Assembly: GCF_040358255.1 (NCBI RefSeq)
Contig: NZ_CP132938.1
Span: 1,674,001 to 1,738,000, forward strand
Direction of reading: 5' to 3'
Length of the DNA: 64,000 nucleotides
DNA from: Tunturibacter gelidoferens
Lineage (GTDB): Bacteria > Acidobacteriota > Terriglobia > Terriglobales > Acidobacteriaceae
In this document: positions 8,956 to 18,220 of the stretch, piece by piece
How positions within the stretch are numbered: the first letter of the stretch is position 1
Layout: the number at the start of each line of letters is the position of its first letter
The notes under the pieces: model-generated
Database searches by the model: none
Seen by the model: only the letters and a program-made list of their open reading frames with translations
Told to the model about the DNA's origin: nothing
Program-made: the position numbers and the translations under genes

Positions 8956-9532
8956 GAAAGTGTGTCCCTCGTAGTTCAAAAATTGTAAACGCACCGTCCT
9001 GGCTCTTGTCGGCGATAGCCATCTTTATCTCCAACTAGCCACGCAGAGGAGAGTCGGCCCACGGATGAAAATCACTCTTCAGAGAACAGGAAACCCAAGA
9101 TAATCCCCAAACCCTGTCACATCTTGCCAGAAATTAAAAGCTGCCCAGGACGAGGCGGCTCGATAGATCGCCAGGAGATCTACACGTCGAGCTCGCTCCG
9201 AATCGTGCCGCCATACCCACCATACCCGCTGCCAACGGCGCAATCGAGCCAATTTGGTAACCGAAGGGAGGCGACGACTTAATGTTCAAATCCCTGAGAA
9301 AACCCTCACGGAGATATGGTCGGCAAGGTCCCTTACCTGCGGCTGCTGCCGCGATCGGGCTTAATCCCAGCCTCCGACTCTTCGGAGTTTCCTCCGACAG
9401 GTCGGAGCAAAGGCGTCGTAAGGCAGATTGTCACGCCAGGCCGACACTTCGATAAACCCATATCTTGGAACGACTAAGCTTTCTGGAAAGAATTTGATTC
9501 TAGTTGGTCCACGAATTGCTTCTACTGGCGGC
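8956..9532. other. spacer between GH3 gene and monooxygenase-like gene
   Basis: Presumably carries the two divergent promoters. It contains the second copy of the 20-bp direct repeat (9103-9122) and two adjacent stem-loops (9372-9407). No clear coding signal; a longer in-frame start for the downstream gene at 9428 cannot be excluded. Confidence 0.5.
9372..9407 (+). promoter_or_regulatory. two tandem stem-loops sharing CTCCGA
   Basis: CTCCGA-CTCT-TCGGAG at 9372-9387 is followed five bases later by CTCCGAC-AG-GTCGGAG at 9392-9407. They lie upstream of the monooxygenase-like/arylsulfatase pair and could act as an operator or as a leader-RNA structure. Confidence 0.4.
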
Positions 9533-9862
9533 ATGTTCCAAATCAGTTTAAGAATGATGGCTCGACCCAACCGTTCGCTCGAAGCGATCGAGGCGCTTCG
9601 GTCTATCAGGATTGCGGCCCGAATGGATCGCGGATTTATTGAAGGGCGCATTTACCAGGAAGCTGGCAATCCGGACGCGATCTGCTTTGAACAGGATTGG
9701 TCAAGTGAACCGGAGTTGAAATCGCACATTCGTTCGAGCTGCTTTACGGACCTCCTGATGCTCATGGAGACCTCTCCTGTAGCGCCGATACTTGAGATCC
9801 ATTCAGTGATCGACCTTTTCGGCATGAAATACATCGAGGCTATACGTTATTCCGAAAGGTGA
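9533..9862 (+). CDS. antibiotic-biosynthesis-monooxygenase-like (ABM) small protein
   Basis: About 109 residues from the chosen ATG; an earlier in-frame ATG at 9428 would give 144. The middle (RPNRSLEAIEALRSI, DAICFEQDWSS, HIRSSCFTDLLMLME) follows the ABM/YgiN ferredoxin-like pattern found in small quinol monooxygenases and haem-degrading proteins. Sequence similarity is modest, so the fold is likely but the activity is unknown. The arylsulfatase frame begins 84 bases downstream, so the two may be cotranscribed. Confidence 0.55.
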   Translation: MFQISLRMMARPNRSLEAIEALRSIRIAARMDRGFIEGRIYQEAGNPDAICFEQDWSSEPELKSHIRSSCFTDLLMLMETSPVAPILEIHSVIDLFGMKYIEAIRYSER

Positions 9863-9945
9863 TGCGTACCACACATCCACTGCAAGTTCAGACCAAGTTC
9901 AACGGCCAACACTTTCGAATTGAGCAAGCCATAGAAGAGGACAAA

Positions 9946-11586
9946 ATGTGTTTCAAAGCGCACTACAAAAAGTTGACGCCGGCACTTTTAGCCTTTCTGA
10001 TGTTGCTAATTTATGTGACACGGGTATCGCAAGCGCAGCCCGCACAAACAAAAAAACCAAACATCGTCGTCATCATGACAGACGACGTTGGGATCTGGAA
10101 TATCAGCGCGTACCATCGTGGCATGATGGGCGGCAGCACGCCCAATATTGACCGAATCGCCAAGGAAGGGGCACTGTTCACCGACTACTATGCGCAGCAA
10201 TCATGCACGGCCGGGCGCGCCGCGTTCATTACCGGCCAGACGCCGTTTCGGACTGGCTTGTTGATGGTAGGTTTGCCCGGCGCGAAGCAGGGCCTGCAGG
10301 ACAAAGACCCAACAATCGCGGAGCTACTCAAACCCGAAGGCTACGCGACGGCACAAATCGGCAAGAATCACCTTGGCGACCGCAACGAATACTTGCCTAC
10401 CGTGCATGGTTTCGATGAATTCTATGGAATCCTCTATCACTTGAACGCGATGGAGGAGCCGTACGCGTACGACTATCCAAAGATGGCCAATTTCAAGGAA
10501 CGTTTTGGCCCGCGGAACGTTATCTCTTCCACGGCCACCAGTGTGGCCGATTCGACCACGGACCCGCGCTGGGGAACGATTGGGAAACAGAAGATCGTAG
10601 ATGAAGGTCCATTGCCGCCGCATCCAAATATGGACCCGAAAGCAACAACGAACATGGAGGATATCGAACCTGTACTCGTCAAGCATTCTACGGACTTCAT
10701 GGAGCGCTCCGTAAAAGCTGGAAAACCTTTCTTTCTCTGGCATAACTCCACGCGTATGCACGTCTGGACGCACCTCTCTCCGAAATGGCAGGACAAGAGC
10801 GGCTTTGGCCTTTACGCGGATGGGATGATGGAGCTGGACTGGGAAGTAGGCGAACTACTCAAGAAGATTGACGACCTCGGCATCGCCGATAACACGATTG
10901 TGTTGTTCACGAGTGACAACGGCCCCGAAATCTTTACCTGGCCCGATGGCGGCAATCAGCCTTTCCGGGGGGAGAAGGGCGTCACCTACGAGGGTGGATT
11001 CCGCGTGCCCATGCTGGTGAAATGGCCCGGCGTCATCAAGCCCAATACGATCGTCAACGACATCATGTCGATGGAAGACTGGCTACCGACGCTGGTTGCT
11101 GCTGCCGGAGATCCAGACATGAAAGATAAGCTCCTGAAAGGTGTGAAGGTTGGCGACAAGACCTTCAAGACTCATCTTGATGGCTACAACTTCATACCCT
11201 ACTTCAAGGGAGAAGTCACCACAGGACCGCGTCACGAATTCTTCTACTTCAGCAACACTGCAGACCTGATGGCGATGCGCTACGACCAGTGGAAAGTTAG
11301 TTTCAAAACGATCAAGGGCAATCTTTTCACCGGAGAGGCACAGAGCACCCAGGCTCCTATCGTAACTAATTTGCGGCAAGACCCGTGGGAACGTTACCAG
11401 GATGAGTCGATGAATTACGGGAAATGGTGGGGCGACAAGCTGTGGACGATGGTGCCAGCAACGGTGATTGTGTCCCAGTTCCTCGAGACGTTCAAGGAAT
11501 ATCCACCCAGTCAAAAGAGCGGTGGGCTCACGGTGACCCAATTCCTTGAAGCGGTCCAAAATGGAGCCTCGGGTGCCGGCAAGTAG
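9946..11586 (+). CDS. secreted arylsulfatase-type sulfatase
   Basis: A 546-residue sulfatase hydrolysing sulfate esters. The ATG at 9946 is chosen because AGAGGA precedes it and a signal peptide ending SQAQP follows; the frame is open further upstream. The metal-binding MTDDVG lies at 44-49. The maturation motif is SCTAGRAAFITGQ with C87 as the residue converted to formylglycine, in the CxAxR variant of the usual CxPxR. The later HNSTRMHVWTH and FTSDNGPE blocks complete the active site. A formylglycine-generating enzyme is encoded 10 kb downstream at 21876. Natural substrate unknown. Confidence 0.9.
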   Translation: MCFKAHYKKLTPALLAFLMLLIYVTRVSQAQPAQTKKPNIVVIMTDDVGIWNISAYHRGMMGGSTPNIDRIAKEGALFTDYYAQQSCTAGRAAFITGQTPFRTGLLMVGLPGAKQGLQDKDPTIAELLKPEGYATAQIGKNHLGDRNEYLPTVHGFDEFYGILYHLNAMEEPYAYDYPKMANFKERFGPRNVISSTATSVADSTTDPRWGTIGKQKIVDEGPLPPHPNMDPKATTNMEDIEPVLVKHSTDFMERSVKAGKPFFLWHNSTRMHVWTHLSPKWQDKSGFGLYADGMMELDWEVGELLKKIDDLGIADNTIVLFTSDNGPEIFTWPDGGNQPFRGEKGVTYEGGFRVPMLVKWPGVIKPNTIVNDIMSMEDWLPTLVAAAGDPDMKDKLLKGVKVGDKTFKTHLDGYNFIPYFKGEVTTGPRHEFFYFSNTADLMAMRYDQWKVSFKTIKGNLFTGEAQSTQAPIVTNLRQDPWERYQDESMNYGKWWGDKLWTMVPATVIVSQFLETFKEYPPSQKSGGLTVTQFLEAVQNGASGAGK

Positions 11587-11640
11587 AATTTTCGGTCGTC
11601 GGCGAAGATGATGAATTTCTGAAGATGTGAGAGGAAGAAG

Positions 11641-12153
11641 ATGATGAAAACTAAATTCGCATTATGCACGATGATACTGTGTTCGGCTTCGATGGTTGCC
11701 GTCGGACAAACCGTCTCAGTCAACTACAACCAGAACCAGAGTTTCTCGCAGTTTCACACGTATGCCTGGGCTTCGGAGAACGCCAACAAAGTCCAAAATT
11801 CAATATTGGCGCAAGTAGCGGTACAGGATATCGACGCCGCATTGCAAGGCAAGGGTCTTCAAAAAGTAGAAGAGTCTCAGAACCCTGACCTCGTCGTCAC
11901 TGCCAACGGCGGCATGAAGGAACAGACCAGCTATACCGCGATGGGCATGCGCGGATTTGGAGGTGGCATGGGCACCATCACACCACAGCAAAATGTCATA
12001 GGGACGTTGATCGTAGATCTATACGACGCTAAAGGTAAAAGTCTGCTCTGGCGGGGAATTGCGCAAAACACCCTAAACAACAATGGCAATAAGAACCAGC
12101 AGTTGGTTCAGAAGGCCGTGACGAAGATGTTCAAACAGTGGCCAAAGAGCTAA
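11641..12153 (+). CDS. DUF4136 family secreted protein
   Basis: A 170-residue protein with a signal peptide (cleavage near VAVGQ) and a DUF4136 domain, seen from FSQFHTYAWAS, the DIDAALQGKGLQKV helix, PDLVVTANG and the closing GTLIVDLYDAKGKSLLWRG. Members are predicted envelope proteins, often lipoproteins, of unknown function; this one has no lipobox cysteine. GAGGAAG precedes the tandem ATG. It begins 54 bases after the arylsulfatase and may share its transcript. Confidence 0.85.
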   Translation: MMKTKFALCTMILCSASMVAVGQTVSVNYNQNQSFSQFHTYAWASENANKVQNSILAQVAVQDIDAALQGKGLQKVEESQNPDLVVTANGGMKEQTSYTAMGMRGFGGGMGTITPQQNVIGTLIVDLYDAKGKSLLWRGIAQNTLNNNGNKNQQLVQKAVTKMFKQWPKS

Positions 12154-12378
12154 TCAGTGCCGAGAGATAGCTCTTAGCCTTGGGTCTATAGCATTTTTGA
12201 TAGTTCCCACTCCTCGGAAACAAGCTGAGAATTAGCAATAGTCAGGTGTCCAGGCGGCAACTGTCTGGATCTGTACAGCGTCGTTCGGAGCCGTTCTGTC
12301 TCGCAGAGCGGGTGGTAGGCGCGCGCCCTTGTCGCTCCACAAAGGTCAATCGCAGGATAGGTCAACGAGGAGCTTACT

Positions 12379-13104
12379 ATGCACAAGTCAAACCACCAAA
12401 TCCTCAGGAACGCGCAGTTGGCGGCGGTAGCCACAATCACCCTATTCTGTTCGATTTCTCAGGTCCTCGCTCAGAAACCTGAGATGCAAGAAAAGCTGGC
12501 CGAGATCAAGCAGTCTTCCGCTGCGAACAAGCTAGCACTTGCGCGTTATAGCTGGATGGAACAGCAGACGATCAGCCTAAAAGGTGAAGTCAAGAAGACA
12601 CAGCAGTTTCAGGTGCGCATAGGTCCGGACGGGCAGCAGCAAAAGATCGAGTTGAATCCACAGGCGGCGCCTCAGCCCAGCGGGGGACGGTTTAAGCAAC
12701 GTGTCGTTGCAAAGAAGACTGAAGAGTTTCAGGTGTATGGGCAGCAAATCGCCGCTCTCGGAAAGCAATATTCGCAGCTTGATCTGCAGGCGCTCGATCA
12801 GGCCTATCAGCGAGGTGACATCTCGATGCAACCCAATGGCGCTGACGGAACGATAATCCTGAGCGTCAAGAACTACCTCAAGCCCGGTGACTCTCTGACG
12901 CTCGTCTTCGACCGGCAGCAGAAGGCGATTCGGGCGGTACAGGTGGCCAGTTATCTCACTGATCCGAGCGACGCCGTGACCATTGCTGTCCAATTTGCCA
13001 AATTGCCCGATGGCACCAACCACGTTTCAACCAATCAGGTGAACGGAGTTAGCAAGAAGTTGGGAGTAATGATTCAGAACTCTACTTATCAGCCCATAGG
13101 TTGA
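12379..13104 (+). CDS. secreted protein of unknown function
   Basis: A 241-residue protein with a signal peptide (cleavage about residue 31, VLAQK) after a GAGGAG ribosome site. The mature part is rich in Q, K and A, with a helical first half and a predicted beta-rich second half (TIILSVKNYLKPGDSLTLVFDRQQKAI). I do not recognise a family. It stands 43 bases ahead of the patatin gene on the same strand, so an envelope role alongside it is possible. Confidence 0.75.
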   Translation: MHKSNHQILRNAQLAAVATITLFCSISQVLAQKPEMQEKLAEIKQSSAANKLALARYSWMEQQTISLKGEVKKTQQFQVRIGPDGQQQKIELNPQAAPQPSGGRFKQRVVAKKTEEFQVYGQQIAALGKQYSQLDLQALDQAYQRGDISMQPNGADGTIILSVKNYLKPGDSLTLVFDRQQKAIRAVQVASYLTDPSDAVTIAVQFAKLPDGTNHVSTNQVNGVSKKLGVMIQNSTYQPIG

Positions 13105-13147
13105 ACACGGCACAACATAACGCACCAGGTGTTTCAGAAAGGTAGCC

Positions 13148-15361
13148 ATGCACACCCTAGCCAAGAGATCATTGCTCCTGCTCAGCGCTCTGGCGGCGAG
13201 TAGTTGCTGCTGTTCTCAAGAGCTTCCTAAGCAGGATAAGACAATGCGTCCCAAGCTCGGCTTGGTCCTTGAAGGGGGTGGTGCTCTAGGACTTGCTCAC
13301 ATCGGCGTCATTACCTGGATGGAAGAGCACCGCATTCCCGTCAGCTATGTAGCCGGAACCAGCATGGGCGGACTGGTTGGCGGAATCTACGCAACCGGGC
13401 GCTCCCCGGCTGAAGTCAGAGAACTCATCAACGGAATCGATTGGGATCAGGTACTAAGCGGGGCAACTCCATTTAGTGATCTAGCTTTCCGTCGCAAACA
13501 AGATGCTCATGAAGTGCCGGGTTCCCTTGAGTTTGGTTTGCGTAAGGGCTTGCAATTTCCTGCGGGCTTCAACACCGGTCAGGAGGTCGATCTGATTCTC
13601 GACCGAGTAGCTCTCCCTTATTCAGAACTCGCAAGCTTTAATGATCTGCCAATTCCGTTCGCCTGCGTTGCAACGGACTTAGTCTCTGGTAAACCGCATG
13701 TCTTCCGCGATGGCCCGTTGTCGCTGGCGATGAGGGCGACGATGTCGCTACCGGGAATCTTCTCACCCGTCCGATCTGGAGATCATCTTTATGCCGATGG
13801 CGGCTTGCTCAACAACATCCCGATAGACGTCGCCAAGGAGATGGGTGCTGATGTCATCCTCGGGATCCATTTGGAGACAGAACCTCTCAGCCCGAAAGCA
13901 ACTTTGCCAAGCTATGGTGTGTTGGGTCAGTCCATCTCTGTCATGATTGCGGCCAATGAACTTCGTTCGATGGAGCAGGCCGACATACTCGTAACCGTTC
14001 CGCTCCAGAAATACACTGCTCTCGATTACGACAAAGCCGATGCCATCATCAAAGCAGGATACGACGCAGCTGCAGCCAAGGCTTCGGTTCTAGCGGCGTA
14101 TTCGGTAAGCCAGGCGGAGTGGGAACAATATATTGCAAATCGAAACGCCCGGCGCAAGAGTGTACCCATCCCGACCTTCATTCAGGTCACCGGCACATCC
14201 TCTCTCGATATGGAGAAAGGTATGGAGAAGCAGCTGTCCGGGCTGGTGGGGACGCCAATCGACTCAAGAAAACTCGACCAGGACATGATGTCGATCGTGG
14301 GAGAGGGGCGCTTCACAACCTCCACTTATTCGATGGTCGAGAAGAATGGTCAACAGGGACTTCAGATTCAAACCGAGCAAAAAGCATACGCGCCGCCTAT
14401 CGTCCGGCCTCTTATCCTGATCGACGGCTCAGACTACAACAATGTGCTGTTCAGCATTGGAGCCAGAGTTACCTTTCTTGACTTTGGGAGCTATCGGTCC
14501 GAGCTGCGCAACGATGTCATTGTAGGGTCTCAGTACTTGCTGCAAAGTGAGTACTACCATCCTTTTACCCCAGCTAGCAATTGGTTTATAGCGCCCAGAG
14601 TGGGAGCGAACAGCCAGCAACTGAATGTCTACTCCGGCAACACCTTACAGGCAAGCTACCGTCTGCGGGAGGTTCTCGGCGGTATAGACACCGGCTATGC
14701 CTTTGGACGCACAGGTGAATTCCGACTGGGATACGAAGGGGGCTTTCAACAGATCTCTCCGGAGATCGGCAAAATTCTAACGCTACCTACAACCTCCGGA
14801 GCGACTGGAGATGTCAGGATTCAATACCAGCTAACAACGCTGGATCAACCTGTTATTCCGCGCTCAGGGATCAGTCTTTGGGCCTATACAAAAGGCTATA
14901 CGGTCAATCCTGCGGCACCGGGACCCTTCCCCGTTACCGAGATCCAGGCCCAGGACTTCTTCCGCTTGAATGCACCTTCCTCCATATTCGTCGGAGTATA
15001 TGGCGGTAGCAGTTACGGCTATAAGACAGGAGTACCTGCGTTCTCTCTCGGAGGTTCGCAGCGTCTCGTGGCCTGGAGCACCAATGAGCTGCTTACGAAT
15101 CAATATTTTCTGGGGCAGATTGGCTATATTCGCGAGTTGATCAAATTGCCACCGCTGCTAGGCAGCACAGTCGACTTTCTCGGAGTGTTGGAGTTAGGAA
15201 AGACCTACAAGCTTCCCAACGGACCTAGTCCTCCGAATCTGCCGATGGATGTTGCCGCTGGGGTCCTGGTAAACACAATATTTGGGCCCGTCTTGGTCGC
15301 CGGTTCGGTCGGCGACTACGGTCATGCAAGGTTCTACTTTCGCATAGGACGAGTTTTCTGA
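13148..15361 (+). CDS. patatin-like phospholipase with C-terminal beta-barrel (type Vd autotransporter)
   Basis: A 737-residue protein with an export signal in its first 25 residues. The patatin domain (about 35-320) carries the oxyanion loop EGGGALG, the nucleophile elbow GTSMGG and the catalytic aspartate in YADGG. A POTRA-like segment follows (about 340-400), then a C-terminal 16-strand-type barrel whose last residue is phenylalanine (RIGRVF). This order is that of PlpD/FplA type Vd autotransporters, which display a lipase domain at the cell surface. AAGGTA precedes the ATG. Whether the passenger is released is unknown. Confidence 0.88.
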   Translation: MHTLAKRSLLLLSALAASSCCCSQELPKQDKTMRPKLGLVLEGGGALGLAHIGVITWMEEHRIPVSYVAGTSMGGLVGGIYATGRSPAEVRELINGIDWDQVLSGATPFSDLAFRRKQDAHEVPGSLEFGLRKGLQFPAGFNTGQEVDLILDRVALPYSELASFNDLPIPFACVATDLVSGKPHVFRDGPLSLAMRATMSLPGIFSPVRSGDHLYADGGLLNNIPIDVAKEMGADVILGIHLETEPLSPKATLPSYGVLGQSISVMIAANELRSMEQADILVTVPLQKYTALDYDKADAIIKAGYDAAAAKASVLAAYSVSQAEWEQYIANRNARRKSVPIPTFIQVTGTSSLDMEKGMEKQLSGLVGTPIDSRKLDQDMMSIVGEGRFTTSTYSMVEKNGQQGLQIQTEQKAYAPPIVRPLILIDGSDYNNVLFSIGARVTFLDFGSYRSELRNDVIVGSQYLLQSEYYHPFTPASNWFIAPRVGANSQQLNVYSGNTLQASYRLREVLGGIDTGYAFGRTGEFRLGYEGGFQQISPEIGKILTLPTTSGATGDVRIQYQLTTLDQPVIPRSGISLWAYTKGYTVNPAAPGPFPVTEIQAQDFFRLNAPSSIFVGVYGGSSYGYKTGVPAFSLGGSQRLVAWSTNELLTNQYFLGQIGYIRELIKLPPLLGSTVDFLGVLELGKTYKLPNGPSPPNLPMDVAAGVLVNTIFGPVLVAGSVGDYGHARFYFRIGRVF

Positions 15362-15429
15362 ACGTTTCAACGGGGCCACGGAACTTATGGAAGGCTCGTC
15401 CGCAGCCAATTATGACCAGGAGGAATCAG

Positions 15430-15987
15430 TTGAGTACAGAGCATCCGGCTACAAAACCCGGACTCAAGCAGAAGGCCAAGCACGAGCTTGTCGACTTCGC
15501 GTGGATAGCCTTTTATCTTGCCTTTTTCTTCTGTGCGCTCGTAACGTACACCATGCTCGTGCTGAGGAACTATGACGTTAGCGATAGCTCCATGAACTAC
15601 ACCTTTGCCCTGGTCAATGCTCTGGTCATCGGCAAAGTCATTCTCATCGGAGAGATGGCAAGACTCGGCAGGGGAGCCGAATCTAGACCGCTTTATCAGG
15701 GTGCCCTCTATAAGGCGATTGTCTACAGTCTGCTGGTTCTCGCCTTCCACTTTCTTGAGGAATTCATTCGACGCATCATTCAAGGCAAACCTTTCGGAAC
15801 TGTCTGGCACAACATCCACTCAGAAGAGCTCATCGCACGAAGCATCGTCGTCTTCTGTGCGTTCTTACCTCTATTCGCTTTCAGAGAACTCCGACGCGTG
15901 CTGGGAGAGCAAAAGCTCTATGCACTATTTTTCAAATCCCGAGTCGAGAAAGTCAATGGCTCTTCACCCGGCGAGGGAGCGCAATAG
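15430..15987 (+). CDS. four-helix inner-membrane protein of unknown function
   Basis: About 185 residues with four predicted membrane segments (near DFAWIAFYLAFFFCALVTY, FALVNALVIGKVILIG, AIVYSLLVLAFHFLEEFI and SIVVFCAFLPLFAF). A TTG at 15430 is chosen because a perfect AGGAGG stands seven bases before it; the ATG at 15412 has no such site. I do not recognise a named family. It follows the patatin gene by 68 bases and may belong to the same unit. Confidence 0.65.
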   Translation: MSTEHPATKPGLKQKAKHELVDFAWIAFYLAFFFCALVTYTMLVLRNYDVSDSSMNYTFALVNALVIGKVILIGEMARLGRGAESRPLYQGALYKAIVYSLLVLAFHFLEEFIRRIIQGKPFGTVWHNIHSEELIARSIVVFCAFLPLFAFRELRRVLGEQKLYALFFKSRVEKVNGSSPGEGAQ

Positions 15988-16112
15988 ATGGTTGGTTTCT
16001 TGCAAAATCCTGATGACAGTTGATGCTCAATCGAGCGCATAATTGTCACACTCTGCTGCGCATCCCGCGACGAAAACTTACACCCGCATGTCACCTGAAA
16101 GGAAGTTCAGCT

Positions 16113-16703
16113 ATGAAGACAAAATATCTGGCACTCCTCGGCATCTTCGCCGCCTCGCTCGCTCCGCTTAGTCTGGCACAAGTCCCGGTTTTCAAAGTCA
16201 CGCCGCAACAGAGCACAGTCAAGTTCTATGTGAAGTCTTCGGTCGCTCTAGCAGGCGATTTCAAAAAATGGAATGCGTCCCTAACTTTTACATCGACCGA
16301 TGTCACGTCGGGGTCCTTGGATATCGAGATTCAGGCCGCAACCGTGGATAGCGGAAGCGGCATGAAGGACGACAAGCTCAAAAGCAAAGACTTCTTCGAC
16401 GTCGACCAAAATCCTTTGATTACGTTCAAGTCAACGAAGATTGTTCAGACCGGTCCAACGACGTTTGACGTACCAGGGACCTTCACCATACGCGGTGTCT
16501 CCAAGCCCGAAACCTTAAGCCTGACCGTCAGCGGCGTCGGGACAGGCTCTGGTGATATCAAGGGAACGATGGCCTTCGACCGCAAGGAGTTTGGGATGAA
16601 CAGCGGAATTCCATTCATCAAAATCGCCGATCGTGTCGAGGTCAATGTCGACATCTTCGCAAAGCGCGTTAGCGGTCCTCCAGTCACCATGAAGAAGTTC
16701 TAG
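16113..16703 (+). CDS. YceI family periplasmic protein
   Basis: A 196-residue protein with a signal peptide ending SLAQ and a YceI-type lipocalin-like barrel that can bind polyisoprenoid lipids. Family marks are STVKFYVKSS, GSLDIEIQAATVDSG, KDFFDVDQNPLITFKS, FTIRGVSKPETL and DRKEFGMNSG. The start at 16113 has AAAGGAAG upstream and gives a clean signal sequence, whereas longer frames do not. It precedes the DUF3300 gene by 69 bases. Confidence 0.92.
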   Translation: MKTKYLALLGIFAASLAPLSLAQVPVFKVTPQQSTVKFYVKSSVALAGDFKKWNASLTFTSTDVTSGSLDIEIQAATVDSGSGMKDDKLKSKDFFDVDQNPLITFKSTKIVQTGPTTFDVPGTFTIRGVSKPETLSLTVSGVGTGSGDIKGTMAFDRKEFGMNSGIPFIKIADRVEVNVDIFAKRVSGPPVTMKKF

Positions 16704-16772
16704 CTGCACATCAACGCTGATCCATTGGCGAATCAAGAGAAGGCGCGACGCTTTTCTCGGACGGAGAACAAA

Positions 16773-18176
16773 ATGATCAAAGCTTTCTTCAAACAGCTTC
16801 TGGCAATGACACTCTCTCTTCTGCTTATCTTCCCGGTGATACCGCGCGAAGCTGCAGGCCAGCAGCCGGCACCGGCGGGGTATTCGGGACAGGGCGCGCC
16901 TCTCTCTGCGGACGAACTGCAACAGTTAGTTGCGCCCATCGCACTGTATCCGGACGCCCTGGTTGCCCAGATCATGGGGGCCGCCACATTTCCGGACCAG
17001 ATCGCTGCAGCAGCTTTATGGGTTCTGCAAAATAAGAACCTCGCCGGTTCGGTTCTGGCAAAAGCGGTCGATGCACAGCCGTGGGACCCCAGCGTGAAGG
17101 CGCTGACCCAGTTCCCATCGGTGCTCGACAATCTTGCGAAGAATCTCAGCTGGACCTCGTCATTAGGAGAGGCCTACCATACACAGCCGGCTGACATTAT
17201 GTCTGCTGTTCAAGTTCTGCGAGCCAAAGCACAGGCTGCCGGAAATTTGAAATCGGGGTCACAAATTACCGTGGTGCAACAAGCGCCTCAAGTGATCGTG
17301 ATTCAGCCCACCAATCCGCAAGTGGTCTACGTGCCGACGTATAACCCCACTGTGGTCTACGGGACACCATATGTGACACCGGGATACAGTACCGCAGCGG
17401 TGGTGACTACTGCGGTCCTTGCGTTCGGAATTGGTATCGCAGTTGGCGCAGCGATTAACAACAGCTGGGGTTACAGCTACTGGAACTGTAACTGGCACGG
17501 TGGAACGGTTGTTTATCACAGCAGTGGCTACTACGGAAACAGCGCATGGCATGGCGGCTACTATGGCTCCAGCGCGACTGCTCATGGGCCAAACGGAGTC
17601 GCAAGAGCGGGCACTGCGTACAATCCTTCGACCGGCACGTATGCTCGAGGCGCATCTACCACCACAGCCTACGGCACCCAAAAGGTTGGCCAGGCATACA
17701 ACCCGAACACGGGAGCATACGCCGCCACCCATCAAGCCTCGAATGCCTATGGGAGCTACGGCAGCTCAGTTGTTTCCAAGAACGGCAATACTGCCTACAC
17801 GCAACACCAAACCACAGCGAATGGCTCGGTGGGATCGGTACAGACCTCCGCAGGCGGCAAAGGTGTCGCCGCGTCGGGTGCATATGGCAACAATGCGGCT
17901 GCGGGACAAGCCGCAAATGGCAATAAGTACGCGACGGCGAACGGGAACGTCTATAAGAACACGGGAAGCGGCTGGAATCAGACACAAGGCACCCCTCATA
18001 ACAGTTCGAGCTACTCAGGAGCTAACTCCGCTGCTTCTAAGGGCTATGGAGAACAGCAAAAGAGCGGCGGATCGTCTGCCTTTGGAGGAGGCAGTAGCGG
18101 ATGGCAATCCCGACAGGAGAGCGCTCGCGGCTCAGCTAGCCGCGGCGGTGGTGGCGGCTGGGGAGGTCGAAGATGA
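16773..18176 (+). CDS. DUF3300 family exported protein with low-complexity tail
   Basis: A 467-residue exported protein. The first 230 residues are the DUF3300 domain (ELQQLVAPIALYPDALVAQI, PQVVYVPTYNPTVVYG), followed by one hydrophobic segment and a long Gly/Ser/Ala/Asn/Tyr-rich tail with two AYNP-TG-YA repeats and a closing GGGGGWGGRR. The start at 16773 follows GGAGAAC. Its stop overlaps the longest frame of the DUF2950 gene, and this pair is a recurrent neighbourhood in bacteria. Function is unknown. Confidence 0.88.
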   Translation: MIKAFFKQLLAMTLSLLLIFPVIPREAAGQQPAPAGYSGQGAPLSADELQQLVAPIALYPDALVAQIMGAATFPDQIAAAALWVLQNKNLAGSVLAKAVDAQPWDPSVKALTQFPSVLDNLAKNLSWTSSLGEAYHTQPADIMSAVQVLRAKAQAAGNLKSGSQITVVQQAPQVIVIQPTNPQVVYVPTYNPTVVYGTPYVTPGYSTAAVVTTAVLAFGIGIAVGAAINNSWGYSYWNCNWHGGTVVYHSSGYYGNSAWHGGYYGSSATAHGPNGVARAGTAYNPSTGTYARGASTTTAYGTQKVGQAYNPNTGAYAATHQASNAYGSYGSSVVSKNGNTAYTQHQTTANGSVGSVQTSAGGKGVAASGAYGNNAAAGQAANGNKYATANGNVYKNTGSGWNQTQGTPHNSSSYSGANSAASKGYGEQQKSGGSSAFGGGSSGWQSRQESARGSASRGGGGGWGGRR

Positions 18177-18220
18177 CATCAACAACGCGGGCCGAAACGA
18201 AACTAATCCTGGAGGATGAA

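Noticed and set aside
17419..18219. 266-codon frame inside the DUF3300 gene in another phase
   Set aside because: It is produced by the low-complexity Gly/Ser/Tyr tail of the real gene and shows no domain or ribosome site.
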